Source: Polytrichum commune
Taxonomy: Eukaryota > Streptophyta > Polytrichopsida > Polytrichales > Polytrichaceae
DNA length: 64,000 nt
Direction: 5' to 3'
Assembly (NCBI GenBank): GCA_950295325.1
Contig: OX485804.1
Location: 31,186,001 to 31,250,000, forward strand
The notes below the pieces were generated by a model that was not told the origin of the DNA, did not search any database, and saw only the letters and a list, made by a program, of their open reading frames with translations. Shown piece after piece: positions 12,804 through 26,174 of the stretch. How positions within the stretch are numbered: the stretch's first letter is position 1; every line of letters begins with the position of its first letter. Made by a program: the position numbers and the translations under genes.

Positions 12804-14764
12804 TTGTTTGTTTGTTTTTGTTTTTTTGTTTATATATATAGTGCGATGCATCCATATACAATTGAGATATAGGCATCCAATTAAGAAGATTGACCACATA
12901 AGGTTTGCATACCCTTACCCTTAAAGGACAAGGAGGAATTTGTGATCTTCTACATACAATAGATTCTAGAGCTTTATGTTGTCACTTTTGGGTACATCGT
13001 TTGGTCTTTGATGGGGTTAGATCAACCAACATATCATTTTATGTAATTTCTACATGTGTCTAAGACAAAGAAAAAACTCAAAATTTTGGACTTCAATGAA
13101 TGTTTTGCAAGAGAGTTAATTGGTTGCAAGGCTGTCAATATTGTGCATGAGTAGCATTGAGGTGTTTGATTTCATCTAAAAATGGATGACTTGTTCAAAT
13201 CTATTAGTAAAATGTGAATTATGATTTTATTATTGTAAAAGAGGTTTGAACTTGATGGAATTCGAATTTCCTAAACATGAGAAAATGACACCATTCTAAC
13301 GAAAATCAAAATGCTTTGACCCAAGGAAGGTTTCTATTTTTTAAATAATGTTTGCCGACTTCTCTTTCACAACCATGCTCAACTCCATGATGGGCCAAGG
13401 AAAAATACACTAGAGAGCCTTGTAAGATGCATGTTGTTTATTTGACCGGGATCTTGTCACTTAAGCAAATCGATTCATGATGGGAGTTACTCATCATAAA
13501 GAGCTCTAAAGTTCATGTGGGGTCTCTTTAGATTAGTTTAACATGTGAGGCCATGAAAACGGATATGCATGTAGAGGTTTGTAATGAGGACGTCTTGATC
13601 CGTCAAGAATTTAATAGTGTTGTACATACTCTTTGAAATCTGAGACTTACAATTGCTCAATTAACAAGGACAATGGGAGCAATTTCACTTTCTTTGAGGC
13701 TTGCTTCAACTAAGTGATTGATGAGATTTAGTTTTGAATAGAGAGGATTGTAATAGCAATACAAATCATAACTTTGATCAATTGAACGCAAAGCGTCATC
13801 GGGTTTCAGATCAATGAAAAAGAGAAATTTTTCATTTTGCAAAGAAATAAAATGTGAATCTACTATATGAAAAAAAATCAGCTTTACAAAGAAAAGAATA
13901 AGGAGAGGAGTTCATGACGAGAGAGAGAGAACCGTAGGTTGCATGATGGAGAGATGCTTCACACTTTATCCAAGTCACAAACTCCATGTATAAACTTGAG
14001 GCATGCTTACAAAGCGTGGCTGAGGGACAAGGATTATTGTCTCATGTCAGAGGTGATCTCATTTGATAGCAAGATCATTACCTTTTTTAATATGAGACTT
14101 TTGTGAAGGTTTGGACTTTGTATTGTACATGGCCCTCACATGCTCACTTGACACAACCTTGATTTTGTGGTGACCACCAAATTATCGTCAATCTATTTAG
14201 ATGAATACATAGATTATAGTAGCTTATGTATATGTGCATGTATAGTGAAATCACTGATTTTTAATCAATCCAACTTGGATTTGGATCCTTGAACAATGTC
14301 AATTGAAAATCACAAACCTGCAAATATCATGTATGTCAATATTCATTGGCTATTTTTTTTTGTTTTGGAGATCATGTCACGTGATTTCATTCGTCTCCGC
14401 ATACCAATACACAAAATTCCTATTGTTCATCAATCAATCCATCGAAACAAGCTTCCCATTCATGTGTAGCATTTTCTATCTAGAAAAAATGCTATATTTA
14501 CGAATTTGACACCAAAATCATCATTAAATTGTTGTAAAGCATTAGAATATTTGGCAAGAATGTTCGATTTGACCAAAAGGGTATGACCACATTACTTGTG
14601 TTGCACAATATTTTCCTTCAAAATATAATCGGAAAAAAAGTTTTCTGTTGTTTCATGGCGAGCCATTAAGTTAGTCGACATGTCTTGTTCAAACACCCAC
14701 TTATGGGTGCAAATACGTCCAACATTCCCCTAAAATACACACTTTTATAGCATTTCTCTCAGGA
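12804..14764. other. Spacer, no gene seen
   Basis: AT-rich sequence with a short GA run near 13920. No frame with recognisable coding content and no delimited element. Confidence 0.45.
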
Positions 14765-15031
14765 TTGACCCCTAAAGGCCAAAGAAAATTCGCCCAAAAA
14801 ATTACCTCATTCATTTCAGTCCTATTCATAAAATCATTAAAGAAAACCATCACCTTTTATCATAATTACGACTACATGGATGGAAGCTTTGTAGAGTTAG
14901 CATTGCTTACAAAAATCCACAACAATTCATGTGTCCAAAATCAAAGTATCATAACACAACATGCTTGTTGGTATTGTATGGGAACGGTGATTGTTTGGAC
15001 AAAAACGTCTGCCTTGGCCTTTAGGGGTCAA
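14765..15031. mobile_element. 267-bp MITE, TTGACCCC family, copy 1
   Basis: The ends are near-perfect inverted repeats: TTGACCCCTAAAGGCCAA at the left and its reverse complement at the right. A diverged copy with matching ends and exactly the same length lies at 28642-28908, so both limits are well supported. There is no coding capacity and no convincing target-site duplication. The superfamily was not assigned. Confidence 0.65.
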
Positions 15032-17750
15032 CATAAAGTCTCATTAGTTGGGACATCCAAAAAGCCACTGTAAAAAAGAGGGTTTAGAAACACCTATACC
15101 CATCCAACACGTGTGTCAACACTGATGACTTGAGGAAAACCGCGTCGCGTTCTTATGACATTGAATTCACACAAGATTTCGTGACCGATGGAAGTTCATT
15201 CTTATGTTAATTGTACTAAAAAAGAATAGGCCAAATGTTGTGGAAGTAACTGTAATAGGCTTGTCTACCTTAGCAGTATACGAATCCTTCATTTGCTGGG
15301 ATGGATGATCCACCTGCCCAGACTCGCACGCCATGTCATCAATATAAAGTGTATCTTTAGATAGCCTATAGTATGATTATAAGGTTGCATGGAAATTGTG
15401 GATTGCACTCATGCATTTGATCCGAGGCAGCAATATCCAGTCGATAAGTAGGTACTGTCCTACTATGAAACATCATCATGGTTACAAAGAGAACAATTAC
15501 ATGAATTGAGCTTAGAAGTGTTTACTCCTCAGTTATGGGGTCAGTGTAGTTATGGGCTGTCCCCTATCTGATGAGTACATGCCAATTATAAGGCATGACA
15601 TGGACCCTAAATACAATACAATCTCTTCCTTGTTTTCCCATCCTTTTGCGGAGGCGAACACGAGCGCACCTGAGATTCCTTTGAGCTTCCATTTAGTAGC
15701 GGCACAAGAGTATACAGCACATGATCATCCAACACCGTTTTTATTGCCTCCCAAGTTTGGTGGGTGGGTGGGGGTAGTTTGTACTAGAATTGAAGCGGTT
15801 TCGGGTCCTTTTGGGTCAGGAGAGATATACAGTTATCGAATTTACGACGTTACGTTATGGCTTTTTTAATGTTGTGGGCTTTTTCGTTAGGAGTCCCACC
15901 AAAGACTCTAATTCAACCAACGGTTTTAAAGAGTGCACTCATAGTTCATCATTGTAGAATGATACATTTTGTGCACAAGGAGTAGGTATGATGTGAACCC
16001 CACTGTGGAGTTGACTGCACCAGGTACGTAGTTGACCCACAACCCATATTCCGGGAGGCATTTGAGGATTTACCAAGTATATCTTTCTGATATACACCCA
16101 CCCTAACCCATGTAATGCCACTCCCTCTCTTATATCCCCAAAGCCCCAGGAATTGGATGTGCTCAGTTTAAAACCCCTTCCTTGTTACCGCATGCTCCTC
16201 TCATATATCACACGTTTCGACACTAAAATAATGCACCAAAGTATTCAAACGACACACATCACGGTGCCTTCATTATCATTGTTGCAATGTTGATTTTGTG
16301 TTAATATTGCACAATGTCGCACGTTACACTAACTTTCTATTATCATACCTCGGTGTCCACATTGCAGACGTCCTAAATATCACGTGCACTTTGGTTATCG
16401 CACACGTGGTATTAGGTAGGTTAAAGTCAATTGCTGTACTTTAATATATATATATGACTTTGAAGTTGTACAAGACAATGCTTTTTCCTGAATTTCACTA
16501 AACACAATGGCGGAGTGTTCTCTCGGGTACACATGCGTAACTTACACACTGGACCTCTCGCTTTGATTGGGTTCCCCAAAATTGACTCATCAATCTCACT
16601 TCAGACATATTTCCTCAGAAAACCTGCAGTTGAAATTCCCACTTTTTTAAATAAATGGAAAATAAATCCAAAGCAACTACTGTATTTTGGGTTGTAGATA
16701 GATACATACCTCAAAATTACTTGAGGGCCGAGGCCTACCTTTTATTGCATGGTCAAAACCGATGTGGGACTCAATTCTTGCATATGGGAGTGTGCCCATC
16801 AACAAGCCAGTTGGGTATTGTCAACTGAGGAGCTTAAAATAATACGTTCACCCCATCAACTAGCAAGTGCTATATATCGCCAAGGCTATATATTTACTGG
16901 TCCTTAATTTTCTGGCCATGCGTGCAATCCAAAGAAAACATCCTAGAACATAGCCACATGTGACAGGAGACCGTATGGTGAACTTTCGAAATTTCAAGAT
17001 CACAAATCAAGGAACAGAAATCGTGGACATGGAAGCTGGGAAAGGAGGAGTGTCAATCATTTTAATTTGCAACCAGGGCACATGATCTGATTAATGGATA
17101 TATATTCTACCTCCAGGTCACCGTTGCGCAAGACAAGCTATTCCTTCAAAATATGCTCCCCCACTCGATCAGAATGATCTCCCAATTCCTCTCTTTTTCT
17201 ATAGATATTTCGAAGATACAGCAATGGACACAATATTCATCATTGCACTCTTCCTACCTTTCCAGAAAAAAGGTACCATTTCTGTATACATGAAAAGCCA
17301 CATCATTCAAATCGACGTCACTTTACACCTTCACTATTTACATGTCTCCCAAAGTTCCCAACAGGATGGAACATTCGAAGCATACCATGTAAATCCAAAA
17401 TAATCCTCAGTGGACTTCAGCAACGGTCGATTTCGGTTGCAATGTTTGGCCACCCGTTTTCCCAAAACCCCACAAAACCATGTCTCGCATAAAGAATTTA
17501 CATCATCAGTAGCATTGCGTTGCTTGATAATGTGAAGAAGTGCTGCACCCTTGTACACCACAGCTCAAGAAGACGAGGAGAGTGAGCATTGTTGAGAACC
17601 CTAACATTGTGAAGACGTTCGCATGCTCGCTCTTTCTTTTGCCTGAACGAGCAGTCCAGGCAAACTAAACCGATTTATCCCAATTGGTATGTTTTACATT
17701 GTGGAGTACGCAGTGTTACTGTTGACGTCTTACTTAGGAGTTTGATTTTT
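15032..17750. other. Spacer, no gene seen
   Basis: Mixed-composition sequence. A 105-codon frame with an ATG at 15552 was inspected and matches no family I know. The only structured feature noted is the snRNA-promoter-like module at 16738-16770. Confidence 0.4.
16738..16770 (-). promoter_or_regulatory. USE/TATA-like snRNA promoter module
   Basis: Read on the minus strand, GTCCCACATCG (16760-16770) is an exact match to the plant upstream sequence element of small nuclear RNA genes, and an AATAAAAGG box (16738-16746) follows with centres about 23 bp apart. In plants that closer spacing is characteristic of RNA polymerase III snRNA promoters. No recognisable snRNA, U3, U6, MRP or 7SL sequence follows downstream (towards lower coordinates), so this may be a decayed or chance module. 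Confidence 0.25.
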
Positions 17751-17895
17751 ACTAACGAAAGTTCAATGGGTTATTTGGAGATTGTAGAACACGAATGACT
17801 TTGCTTAGGTGAAATATTATATTCTCATTAACTAGTTATAGCATTGAGTAGCTTCGAATAGTGACACACACTAATTGGGATAATCAATGTGTGTA
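17751..17895. repeat. Dispersed repeat, copy 1 of 2
   Basis: Shares with 58288-58436 the ordered blocks 'acgaaagttca', 'aatgactttgctt', 'ttatag(c/t)attg(a/c)gta', 'cgaatagt' and 'caa(t)tggg'. It is a diverged pair, probably from a non-autonomous transposon; the ends were not resolved. Confidence 0.45.
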
Positions 17896-20585
17896 TATTT
17901 AGGAGAGGCATTATGTAAGTAGGTCAGATTGAACCTTGACTTGTAAATGTTGCAAAGAGGGTATTATTTTGTATGTGCAAACCCCTTGTTCATACATACA
18001 AAAAAAACCCTTAAATAGAATGTATTATGGAGGTTGCCTTGCTAAGATGATTTGACACCGTAATTACTTCTAAAGACTCCAAGTTAGTCTAGTCAGTCAT
18101 TTGAGATGAATTAGCCACAAATCTATAGGGGGGGGGGGAGCTTTTTTATTTTTTTTATTTTTTAATTAAAATTAAAATTTAATGTTGGGTGGATGAGAGG
18201 TACATTCAAATGAGATAATTCCATCTCACCCAAATGTCAAATTTTTCTTGATACCAACTTTTATTTTTGAATTTGGTTTCACTTGCAATTTGAACTAATT
18301 TATGCACCTTGAAGTGGTTGTAACCCTTCAATTTTCTTTGTTTTGTTGGGTTTTTTTTGGTTTTTGTTTTTTTGGGGGGAAAGGAACAAGGTTTGTGACA
18401 TTATTATTTTGATAAAAAAACAATTCCACCAAGTTATGAGACTCATACTCTCAGCTAACCGTAACAAAACATCAAGATATTTCTTTATTTATTTTGAAAT
18501 TTTGATGGTTTTACAAAGGAGAAAACTTCTAATTTGATTTGGTGGAGATCAAGGACCATTGGTCCTTGTTCCAACCGTACAAATATAGTCTAAATTTCAC
18601 CCCTTACAACTTTCTCTTGTACCTTCACCTTAAATAAGAGATATATATAATACATATTTATTCATACATTGTTGATATAAGTTAGAACCGCCTTATTTAT
18701 AAGGGGTGATATGTATGGAATCAACCCATTATTCTTGTTGCAATGATTTTTGATGCCTCGTTTTGGGGTGGCCCCACGTGGAGCTTAACAATGTTACAAC
18801 ATTAGATTCTATAAACAAGTGTTTCTTTATTGTAGTTGAGTGCCATATCAAATTACTTCATAACATTTCAAATTTCTGCGTCACTACCACTGTCATGCGC
18901 TACAACACCAAGAGTGGTTTTGAATCAAGTGTTTGACAAATCGCGATATACTTATAATATGGAAAAAGTTAGTGAGAAGAATCAATTGGTTTGTTTTGTT
19001 TGCAGTATTTACCAACGCATACAATTTCACAATCCATAAATATTTCAGATCAAATGTGCTGCTTTACATGAGACGAACACATGATTTGACGATACATGGG
19101 TTGAGAAGGATTTCGATTCATAACCACCTACAATGGGAAGTGTGGTAAAAACTTGCTCCTCCCAAGTTGTTAATTCATTCTAATTACTTCCCATCACAGG
19201 TCCTGAACTGAGAGATCTCTGACCCCACTTTAGGGGTCAAATTGGCTTACTAAAGAATCACTGGGCTCCATGACGATCCAAGTTTGCATTTCCAAATGGG
19301 AGGTGTCATAAATTGCATCCTCCAGAGAAGGGAGAAGGGATCAAAACCAACCTCCAGAGAACTGACAACAATAAACGAAACACAATTTTAGCTGCTGTTG
19401 AAGTCAAGGGCTCACATCAAAATTATACAAAGGTTCTCCCCAACCATATTCCGATCTTACAATATTAGCTCACACATCTCCATCCTGGCCGCATTCGACA
19501 ACGGGTGAATCACTGAGGAGACTATGATAGCAACGTCGAGAAAATTGTGAGTGTACGAACAGAGTAGAGTTCAATTTGCTTACTGTAGCCAAGATGCTTA
19601 GAGAAGGGGGCACAAAGTAAAAGCAGGAATAAACATATGTTGCAGACGCTTGAAGGTGGGTGAAGACGACTATTTATAAAAGAGTAGTAACATTAAGAAA
19701 ATCGACGCTGTACGAACATGGTTCCAACTTGGTTACTACAGGTGGGGGGTTAATTAAGGGAGGCCCACGCGAGGAAGAAGCAGAATTGAGCGGCAACATG
19801 AGGCAGGGAATATAAATCAATACATATATACAAATAATAATAATAATAATAATAGGGGCCCGCATGCGGTCGAGCGGAGGAAAGGTGGGAGGGATTAGTA
19901 AGAGGTGGTGTGGAGTAAAGACAAGGGACATTCACTCCAACCCGGTTCGCTCAAACCAACTACACATCACATTGGTCTTCACATCTTTCTGATTCGTATT
20001 TTCTATGCATCACATATAACAAACTAGCAGCATTCAATACAGAAGGTGTCATGGACCAAGAATTTATGGCAGTCGTGAAAGTCAAAGGAGAGAACATTGG
20101 GAACTCCTTATAGCTAGAACATTTTCCTTTTTCCCAACATACTTGACTTTTAAATCTACATTAAAATCCCTAAAGTAGCTTCGTAAGAGTATGGTGTACT
20201 AGTTAAAATATAATGAAACCGTCATAAATCTATAGGAGGGGTATTCGTTTATTACCACCCCCCCCCCAAACATGGTTGCCAATGGATCCAAGTCGAAGGT
20301 GGTTGAAGAAGACTAAATAAGAGAGTAAGGTAGTTACACCTAATGCAGACAATGACTTGTATTGATTTCCAATGCACATGTACACATCCAAACATGAAAT
20401 GTACGTATATGAATGAAAATCGTTAGAAATCATCATCCATGATTGTTTCACTTCAAAAAGTTAAGAGACTCCAAAAACAACACACGGACTGCTCCTTCGG
20501 TCCAGTCGGATGTGCTAGTATGTTTGTGTAAATTTTCATTTCTTGTGAAACCCCTCACATATGTTGAAATGCACAAAACGTTCAC
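17896..20585. other. Spacer, no gene seen
   Basis: AT-rich, with G runs at 18128-18139, a (taa)n run near 19835-19855 and a C run at 20261-20270. Open frames are short and overlapping and none shows a recognisable domain. Confidence 0.45.
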
Positions 20586-22773
20586 TCACCGTAGTAAAAT
20601 CGACGTAAAGTAAAATCTACAACGTACGGAGGGATTAGTTACTACAGGCCGGGAGGGGGGGTAGGCCCTCGGGGGAAGGGGACGCGAGGAAGAAGCAGAA
20701 TCAGAATCAAGCGGCAACAAGAGGAAGGGAACAAAAAGAAATTTAATAAAAGAAAAACACAAAAGAAAGGGAGAGTTGGGGGGGGGCCTACCACGCCCTA
20801 CCACCTGCGGTCTGAGAGCGGAGAGGAGGGGAGGGGAGGAGAGGAGCTGGGGAGGCGGAGAGGTGAGGTGAAGAGAAGAGAAGAGAAGAGCAAGAGCAAG
20901 AGCAAGAGCAAGCCGAGCGAAGATTTTACCAACGAGCCGTGAAGCCGGTCGCTCGTCATTGCATCGTCGCCTGGTAAGGTATCTATAACCTCGCAAGCTG
21001 CTGCTGTCACCGTGCCACACTCCGCATGCACCAGCACCTGGATCGGATCGATCGTTGCCATCAGCAAGTGTAGGGGAAGGAAGAGAGAGAGAGGGAGGGA
21101 GGGAGGGAGACACACAGAGGGAGGAGGAGTAATCTTTCTCTGCAGCAACGATGCAGGCGCGGCTGTGATTTTACTACAGTCGCGGGGGCACCCGAATTCC
21201 CGACCGGGGAAAAGCAAAATAGGTAAGGGCGGCAGGGAGGAAGTAGCAAGCGAGGAATCTGTTAGGGAGGGAGCCGGCAACTTTTGTTGTCCGCTCGGGG
21301 TACAGTGGGAGTTGTGTCTGTGTGTATGTGTGTCTGTTTTATTTTTATAAATGTCCTTCTGTTAAGGCGTTGTGTGGTCTTCGTGGTTGTCAGCGATCGA
21401 CTGGCAGGTTTATATCAAGGAGGAGACGGGGGGCTGGGCAGAGATCAGGTGTGGAGTGTGGCGGGGTAGGGTGCGATAGAGCTGGCTCTTCAGGAGGTTG
21501 CATTACGGGGAAGGGGGATGGATGGAGTCTAGGCTTGTGATACTTGAGTGAAGACTAGCGTGGTATAGCGTACTCTGGAGACGGGGTGAGTTGTGATGTG
21601 CTGCACACATCGTTGTAGCGGGGTACGTTTGTATGTGCTGTTGTATAGAAGGGAGCGAGAAGTGCTCCAGAGGTGGCAGGGATTTGCGCGTTGAAGCGTA
21701 GAGCAGTGATGCTGATAAAATTCCACCTGTTTCTGTCCTTGTTCTAGTGCCAGGTTCACATTACTAGGTATACCTCGTTGGTTAAGGACTGCTGCCGTTC
21801 CCTCTCCTTTTTTTTCCTGTCCCGTATTAGTGTCTAGGTATGCCCGCGGTAGTTCTACGCTACCGAACTGTGCAGGAATTGCACAGGCTCAGAGCTCCTA
21901 GCACCACAATGCTTGCCCTGCTCGAATCTTAGAGTCTGTAAAGGCTGCCGCAGTGGACAGGTTATCTAGTGCGGGTTTGGTCCTTCTTGCTTCCTTGCTT
22001 GCTGCCGTGGGCGTTAGAGTCCTGGATCCACCAATTCGCACTCACGTCTCATGTGCAACACTGTAGTACTGCTGCGCAAGGCCGGGTGGCAGTTCATCAT
22101 AAAGTAGATTCTAAAGCGAAGTATTTTCTACCTGTGTTCCTCAGCAGATTGCGATCTGCTGCCCTGGGGTTCTCTTACATCCTAGTTGTGAGAATGAAAC
22201 CGCAAGCGCAAGCTTTTCCCCTAGTTCTCGCCAGGTTCTCTTAAGAGTCCCCCCACCCCCACCCCCCCCCCCTCCCCTTATCCCCAGCCTGCGATTTACT
22301 TCCTAGTGGTTTTGTGTCAATGCGACCTTAACCTTCCCTACTGTTGTATTTCATGCTTTCTAGAGGGTTTTAGAACGGCGGGGAAGGTATCTTCCACAGC
22401 TGACTGTATTCGGGGGTTCTAATTGAACTGAGTTTCGGCCATCAACGAAAAACCATGAGGCTTGATGATCCTGTGGCGTTGTGAATATCAGTATGCGTCC
22501 CCGCGAGAAGGCATTAGGAAGGTTATATGGGTTTTTCCAGGTTGCATTTGGCCCTTCCCTCTGATCATTTCCTACACAGCTTATGATGAAAGTATCTTGA
22601 AGTCTTGGAAACTAATCAAGTACTACATGCGTGCCGCTGCAGGGTGAAGCCGAGGTGTACGTACGTCCAGGCAGAGGCTGAGATTCGAAAGGATCATTTA
22701 TAGTGCTTTGCACGGGTAATAAAAGTCCGCCACAATTAGAGAGAACGATTTTGCCAGTAGGATCCAGTCACTT
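20586..22773. other. GC-rich region upstream of the ALOG gene
   Basis: Composition changes sharply to GC-rich and purine-biased sequence, including (gcaaga)n near 20885-20910 and (ggga)n near 21090-21110. Low-complexity open frames here, up to 175 codons on the minus strand, come from these repeats and are not credible genes. The region runs without another gene up to the ALOG start, so it plausibly holds the promoter, 5' UTR and perhaps a leader intron of that gene. That is an inference; no TATA box or splice site was proven. Confidence 0.4.
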
Positions 22774-23418
22774 ATGAGTGGCGAAGTTGTCCTAGGCAAC
22801 TTAGACCATGGCGCGGGGCCATCGTCCCTGATGGGACCTGGACTCGTCCCGAACGGAGTAGTTCCGCCTGGCATGCAGGTGGATAACCAGCACGATCAGA
22901 ACTCCAGAGCTCCAAGCCGCTATGAGGCACAGAAGAGACGAGACTGGAACACGTTTGGACAGTATCTTCGCAACCATCGGCCTCCCTTGGCGCTGGCGAG
23001 ATGCACGGGGGTGCATGTTCTGGAGTTTGTGAGGTACTTGGATCAGTTTGGGAAGACGAAGGTGCACGTACCGTCGTGCCCATTCTTTGGGCTCCCACAT
23101 CCACCTCATCCCTGTCCGTGCCCCCTCCGACAAGCATGGGGCTCACTTGATGCACTTATTGGAAGATTACGGGCAGCATTTGAGGAGAATGGGGGGAAGC
23201 CAGAGAGCAATCCTTTCGGCGCGAGACAGGTTCGGCTGTACCTGCGAGAGGTTCGGGAGATGCAGGCCAAGGCGAGGGGAATAGCTTACGAGAAAAAGAA
23301 GCGAAAGAGAATGCCTCCACCATCTGACGGAGTGAACGGAGTTAACGGCATGAATGTCAATGGGGTTAGCGGCATGAACATGGGGAATGTCCACGCGCTC
23401 CCAACTGCTACACAATAG
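22774..23418 (+). CDS. ALOG-domain (LSH) nuclear transcription regulator
   Basis: A single-exon frame of 214 codons starting at ATG 22774. The ALOG domain covers residues ~48-175: the [18 protein letters not shown] block (55-72), the conserved [22 protein letters not shown] segment (about 77-98), a small zinc-ribbon-like insert with CPFFG and [27 protein letters not shown] parts, and [25 protein letters not shown]. The insert's Cys/His set (Cys102, His109, His112, Cys114, Cys116) is complete. A basic KKKRKR signal at 174-179 fits the nuclear import known for the family. The tail (185-205) repeats [15 protein letters not shown]-like words. ALOG proteins regulate organ boundaries and shoot, inflorescence or thallus form in land plants; the domain is thought to derive from a retrotransposon recombinase. 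Family members usually lack introns, as here. Intact; which family member it is cannot be told without a tree. Confidence 0.93.
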   Translation: MSGEVVLGNLDHGAGPSSLMGPGLVPNGVVPPGMQVDNQHDQNSRAPSRYEAQKRRDWNTFGQYLRNHRPPLALARCTGVHVLEFVRYLDQFGKTKVHVPSCPFFGLPHPPHPCPCPLRQAWGSLDALIGRLRAAFEENGGKPESNPFGARQVRLYLREVREMQAKARGIAYEKKKRKRMPPPSDGVNGVNGMNVNGVSGMNMGNVHALPTATQ

Positions 23419-26174
23419 TGAGGTGAATGGTGAAAGTTGAGATTACTAGTGATCTTGCTATACAAAGTTTTGGCCATCGGAGACACAGACATACATTTGA
23501 CACCACTGAAGGGCTGGTGTCCCTCTACAACGGGTGATTGAATTTAACCATGAAGACTATGGTGGTTATTGGAGCTGCGAGACGATCCTATTCTTGATCT
23601 TGTATATAGCCGCTACATGAGAATATTCCTTACCGTCTGGAGTGATGTAGATACTCTTATCCTTAACCACCTCTCTCCGAACAAATTAGGTAGTCCATCT
23701 CTTTAATCCCTGATGGAGAAAGTTGCCATTTGACTTCTGTACAGGTTCTGCTTAAGGTATAGATAGGTATAGCTGTAGGTCCTCTCCTTTCACGCTTAGA
23801 TCCTTTCCCGTCATCATCAGTTTTGCAAATAATTGGGGCAATCTCTTTCTAGGGTGTCACTTTCTCGCCGTGGAATCAACTGGAGACGTTGTGAAGCCTC
23901 GAAGACTACCAGGCCGATTGTTTAGTGTATCTAGATGAATCTAATCTGGGCGATGGGATTAGCTAGATGAGTTGCCTCAATTGTAGGAGTCCTTTCGTCC
24001 AGGGGAGCTCGATTGTACAATTTCCGGTATCGAGACCATTTCTTGTCTCCTATAACATTAATTCTCAGTCATGGTGCAGCTTCTCGAAAGCTATATTTGT
24101 ACACATCTTCCCCGCCCTTGCATGAAATGGCTGTTAGTCTAGATGCTATACCCCTAACTGGCAATGGTGATCTCAGACAAGGAATAAGAATATTTTATTA
24201 AGCAGGTTGTCCTTTAGCTTCTGTTATACAAATGAGAACTCCGACCACCGACGCTTATCACACATTACATTTCTTGCATGGACCTCTCTTGCAGTGTCAA
24301 ATGTTTGGGATTTAGAGCCGGATCGTTTCCCACTAGATCACGAAACACAAATGTCAAGGTCGTTGCCGAAGAGTCTTTCAACTTCACCCTTTTCCTTGAT
24401 AATAAGACCTCTCTTGTATGCACATCATTCGATTAGTTGATGTCAACTGCAGCCTCCTTCTCGTCATCTTGAGACGACAGCCGAATGTTTTGTTTTAAAG
24501 TGATAATGATCAGCTACTACTCCAAATGCAGTGACTGATCACCAAAAGGTCTTTGAAGTTCCCTCGTTGTACGATAGTCTCCCTGTTCAGAGTGCCCGAG
24601 AATTATATTATTAAGCTGTGGAGTTGAATGTCCAACGCACGTCTCATCTTCTGTGTGTACGATGCTGCCTGCTTGGAAGCCCGCGGCATTAGATGCTTTA
24701 ATGCCTCATGCGTACCCTTATAGCAGCGAAAGAGGTACTTAAATACAGTCGTGGTTCATTCTCTCGCGAAACTTCCACGAATTCTCATACGACTCGTTCC
24801 ACCACCAAGAAGGCGGGAGCAGCGCAGCGATTTTTCAATGATTGCAACGTGTGCTCGCAAGGGAGGTCCGAAGCACGACAGCAGCCAAGTCAGCGGATGT
24901 GGCCCCTTTTTCCCACTGGCTTTTAAATCCGCCTCTACAGTAGCTGTCCGAAGCGGCTCTGCACTACTCATGCTCAACCATGATGATGATCATCATGCCG
25001 GTACTGTATCTCCTCCTCAGGTTCCAACCCCTCCCGGCCTCCTTCGCATCCATTATAGTAGCCATTCCTTGATTCCATATGTTCACCAGTGCACACCACG
25101 AGGCAGCTAGCTCCACCTCCAAGTTAACTTACTCCCCGCACACCATCACAAGCTCGAACACACCACTCCACTTTCAAGAAGCACATGCCCAGCCCGCCCG
25201 CCCGCACGCACGCACGCACTTCCGAAAAAGATTCCTTCCCGTTCCCGCGACCGAGCGAGCGCAAGAAGAGGGCTATTGCAGATCGTCCAGGTGCCGGTGC
25301 GCAGTGCAGGATACTGATGCTGCTGCTGCTGCTGCTGCAGTACGACTCCTGCTTGTGCATTACTCCATGGATCAACTACTTCCAGCGGTAAGTTTAAGTT
25401 AAGTAACTTCGCTGCAGGCGGGGCGGTGCGTTTCCCTCTCCCTCTGTTTAACCCCGCCCTTCCCCTCCGTCCCCGCCCGCCTCGGTGGTAATAAGTAAAG
25501 AAAAACTCTGCTACATATATAACCCGCATTCATGGAGCCCACTGCCAAGGACCTGATTTCAGCATCTTTTGAGCAGAATGATGGCAGGAGGATTGGTATG
25601 GCACAGCGCAAAAGACAGGAAAGGACCGCTGTAGGGGTGATTTTCCCATGCGCAAGTGGCTCGCTGAATCCCCGGAGTCAAAAAGGAAAGTGGCCTGCCA
25701 AGCTCCTTTCTCCCACGACTTTGGACACCATTTTCTAATCATTTCATCTCCACCTCCAGACAGCCTACACCACCTCACATAAGTCTGTCATCCTTCTTCG
25801 CTCTCTCGGCCCCTTCCTTCGCATGTCTCCACCGTCTCCACCTACCATGCATGTCCTCCAGCATATGCAATTCAGTTGTCCCGCCTCTCCTGTCCGATCC
25901 GATGCAAGAATCATTGGCTTCATCCTCCAGCGCCCCTCCCCAGCCGCGAGGGTTTCAAGGCTTCTTGCTTCCCGCCCCATTTGCTTCGCCTCCTAGTGCT
26001 GCCCGGTGCCTTGAGCTTCATGGCGATCATCATGGTGATCATGGTGAGCTTCATTCTTTAGTAATACCTTGGTGTGTGCCTAGTATTCTCCACCCCCATT
26101 ATCTAGCTAATTAAGTAAATCATAAGGTGCACAAAAAGTGCGGCCGATAAATGTTTTGGCGGCTTGACTTTTGG
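23419..26174. other. 3' flank of the ALOG gene and GC-rich spacer
   Basis: The first few hundred bases are probably 3' UTR of the ALOG gene; no clear AATAAA-type signal was pinpointed. From about 24700 to 26060 the sequence is again GC-rich, with a (gct)n run at about 25317-25338. Overlapping open frames of 60-127 codons occur on both strands, but none has a recognisable domain, so no gene is called. Confidence 0.4.

Noticed and set aside
20586-21280. Minus-strand frames of 160-175 codons rich in Pro, Ser and Leu
   Set aside because: They arise from purine-rich low-complexity repeats, overlap each other in two phases and show no domain.
22772-23155. 127-codon minus-strand frame
   Set aside because: Antisense shadow of the ALOG gene.
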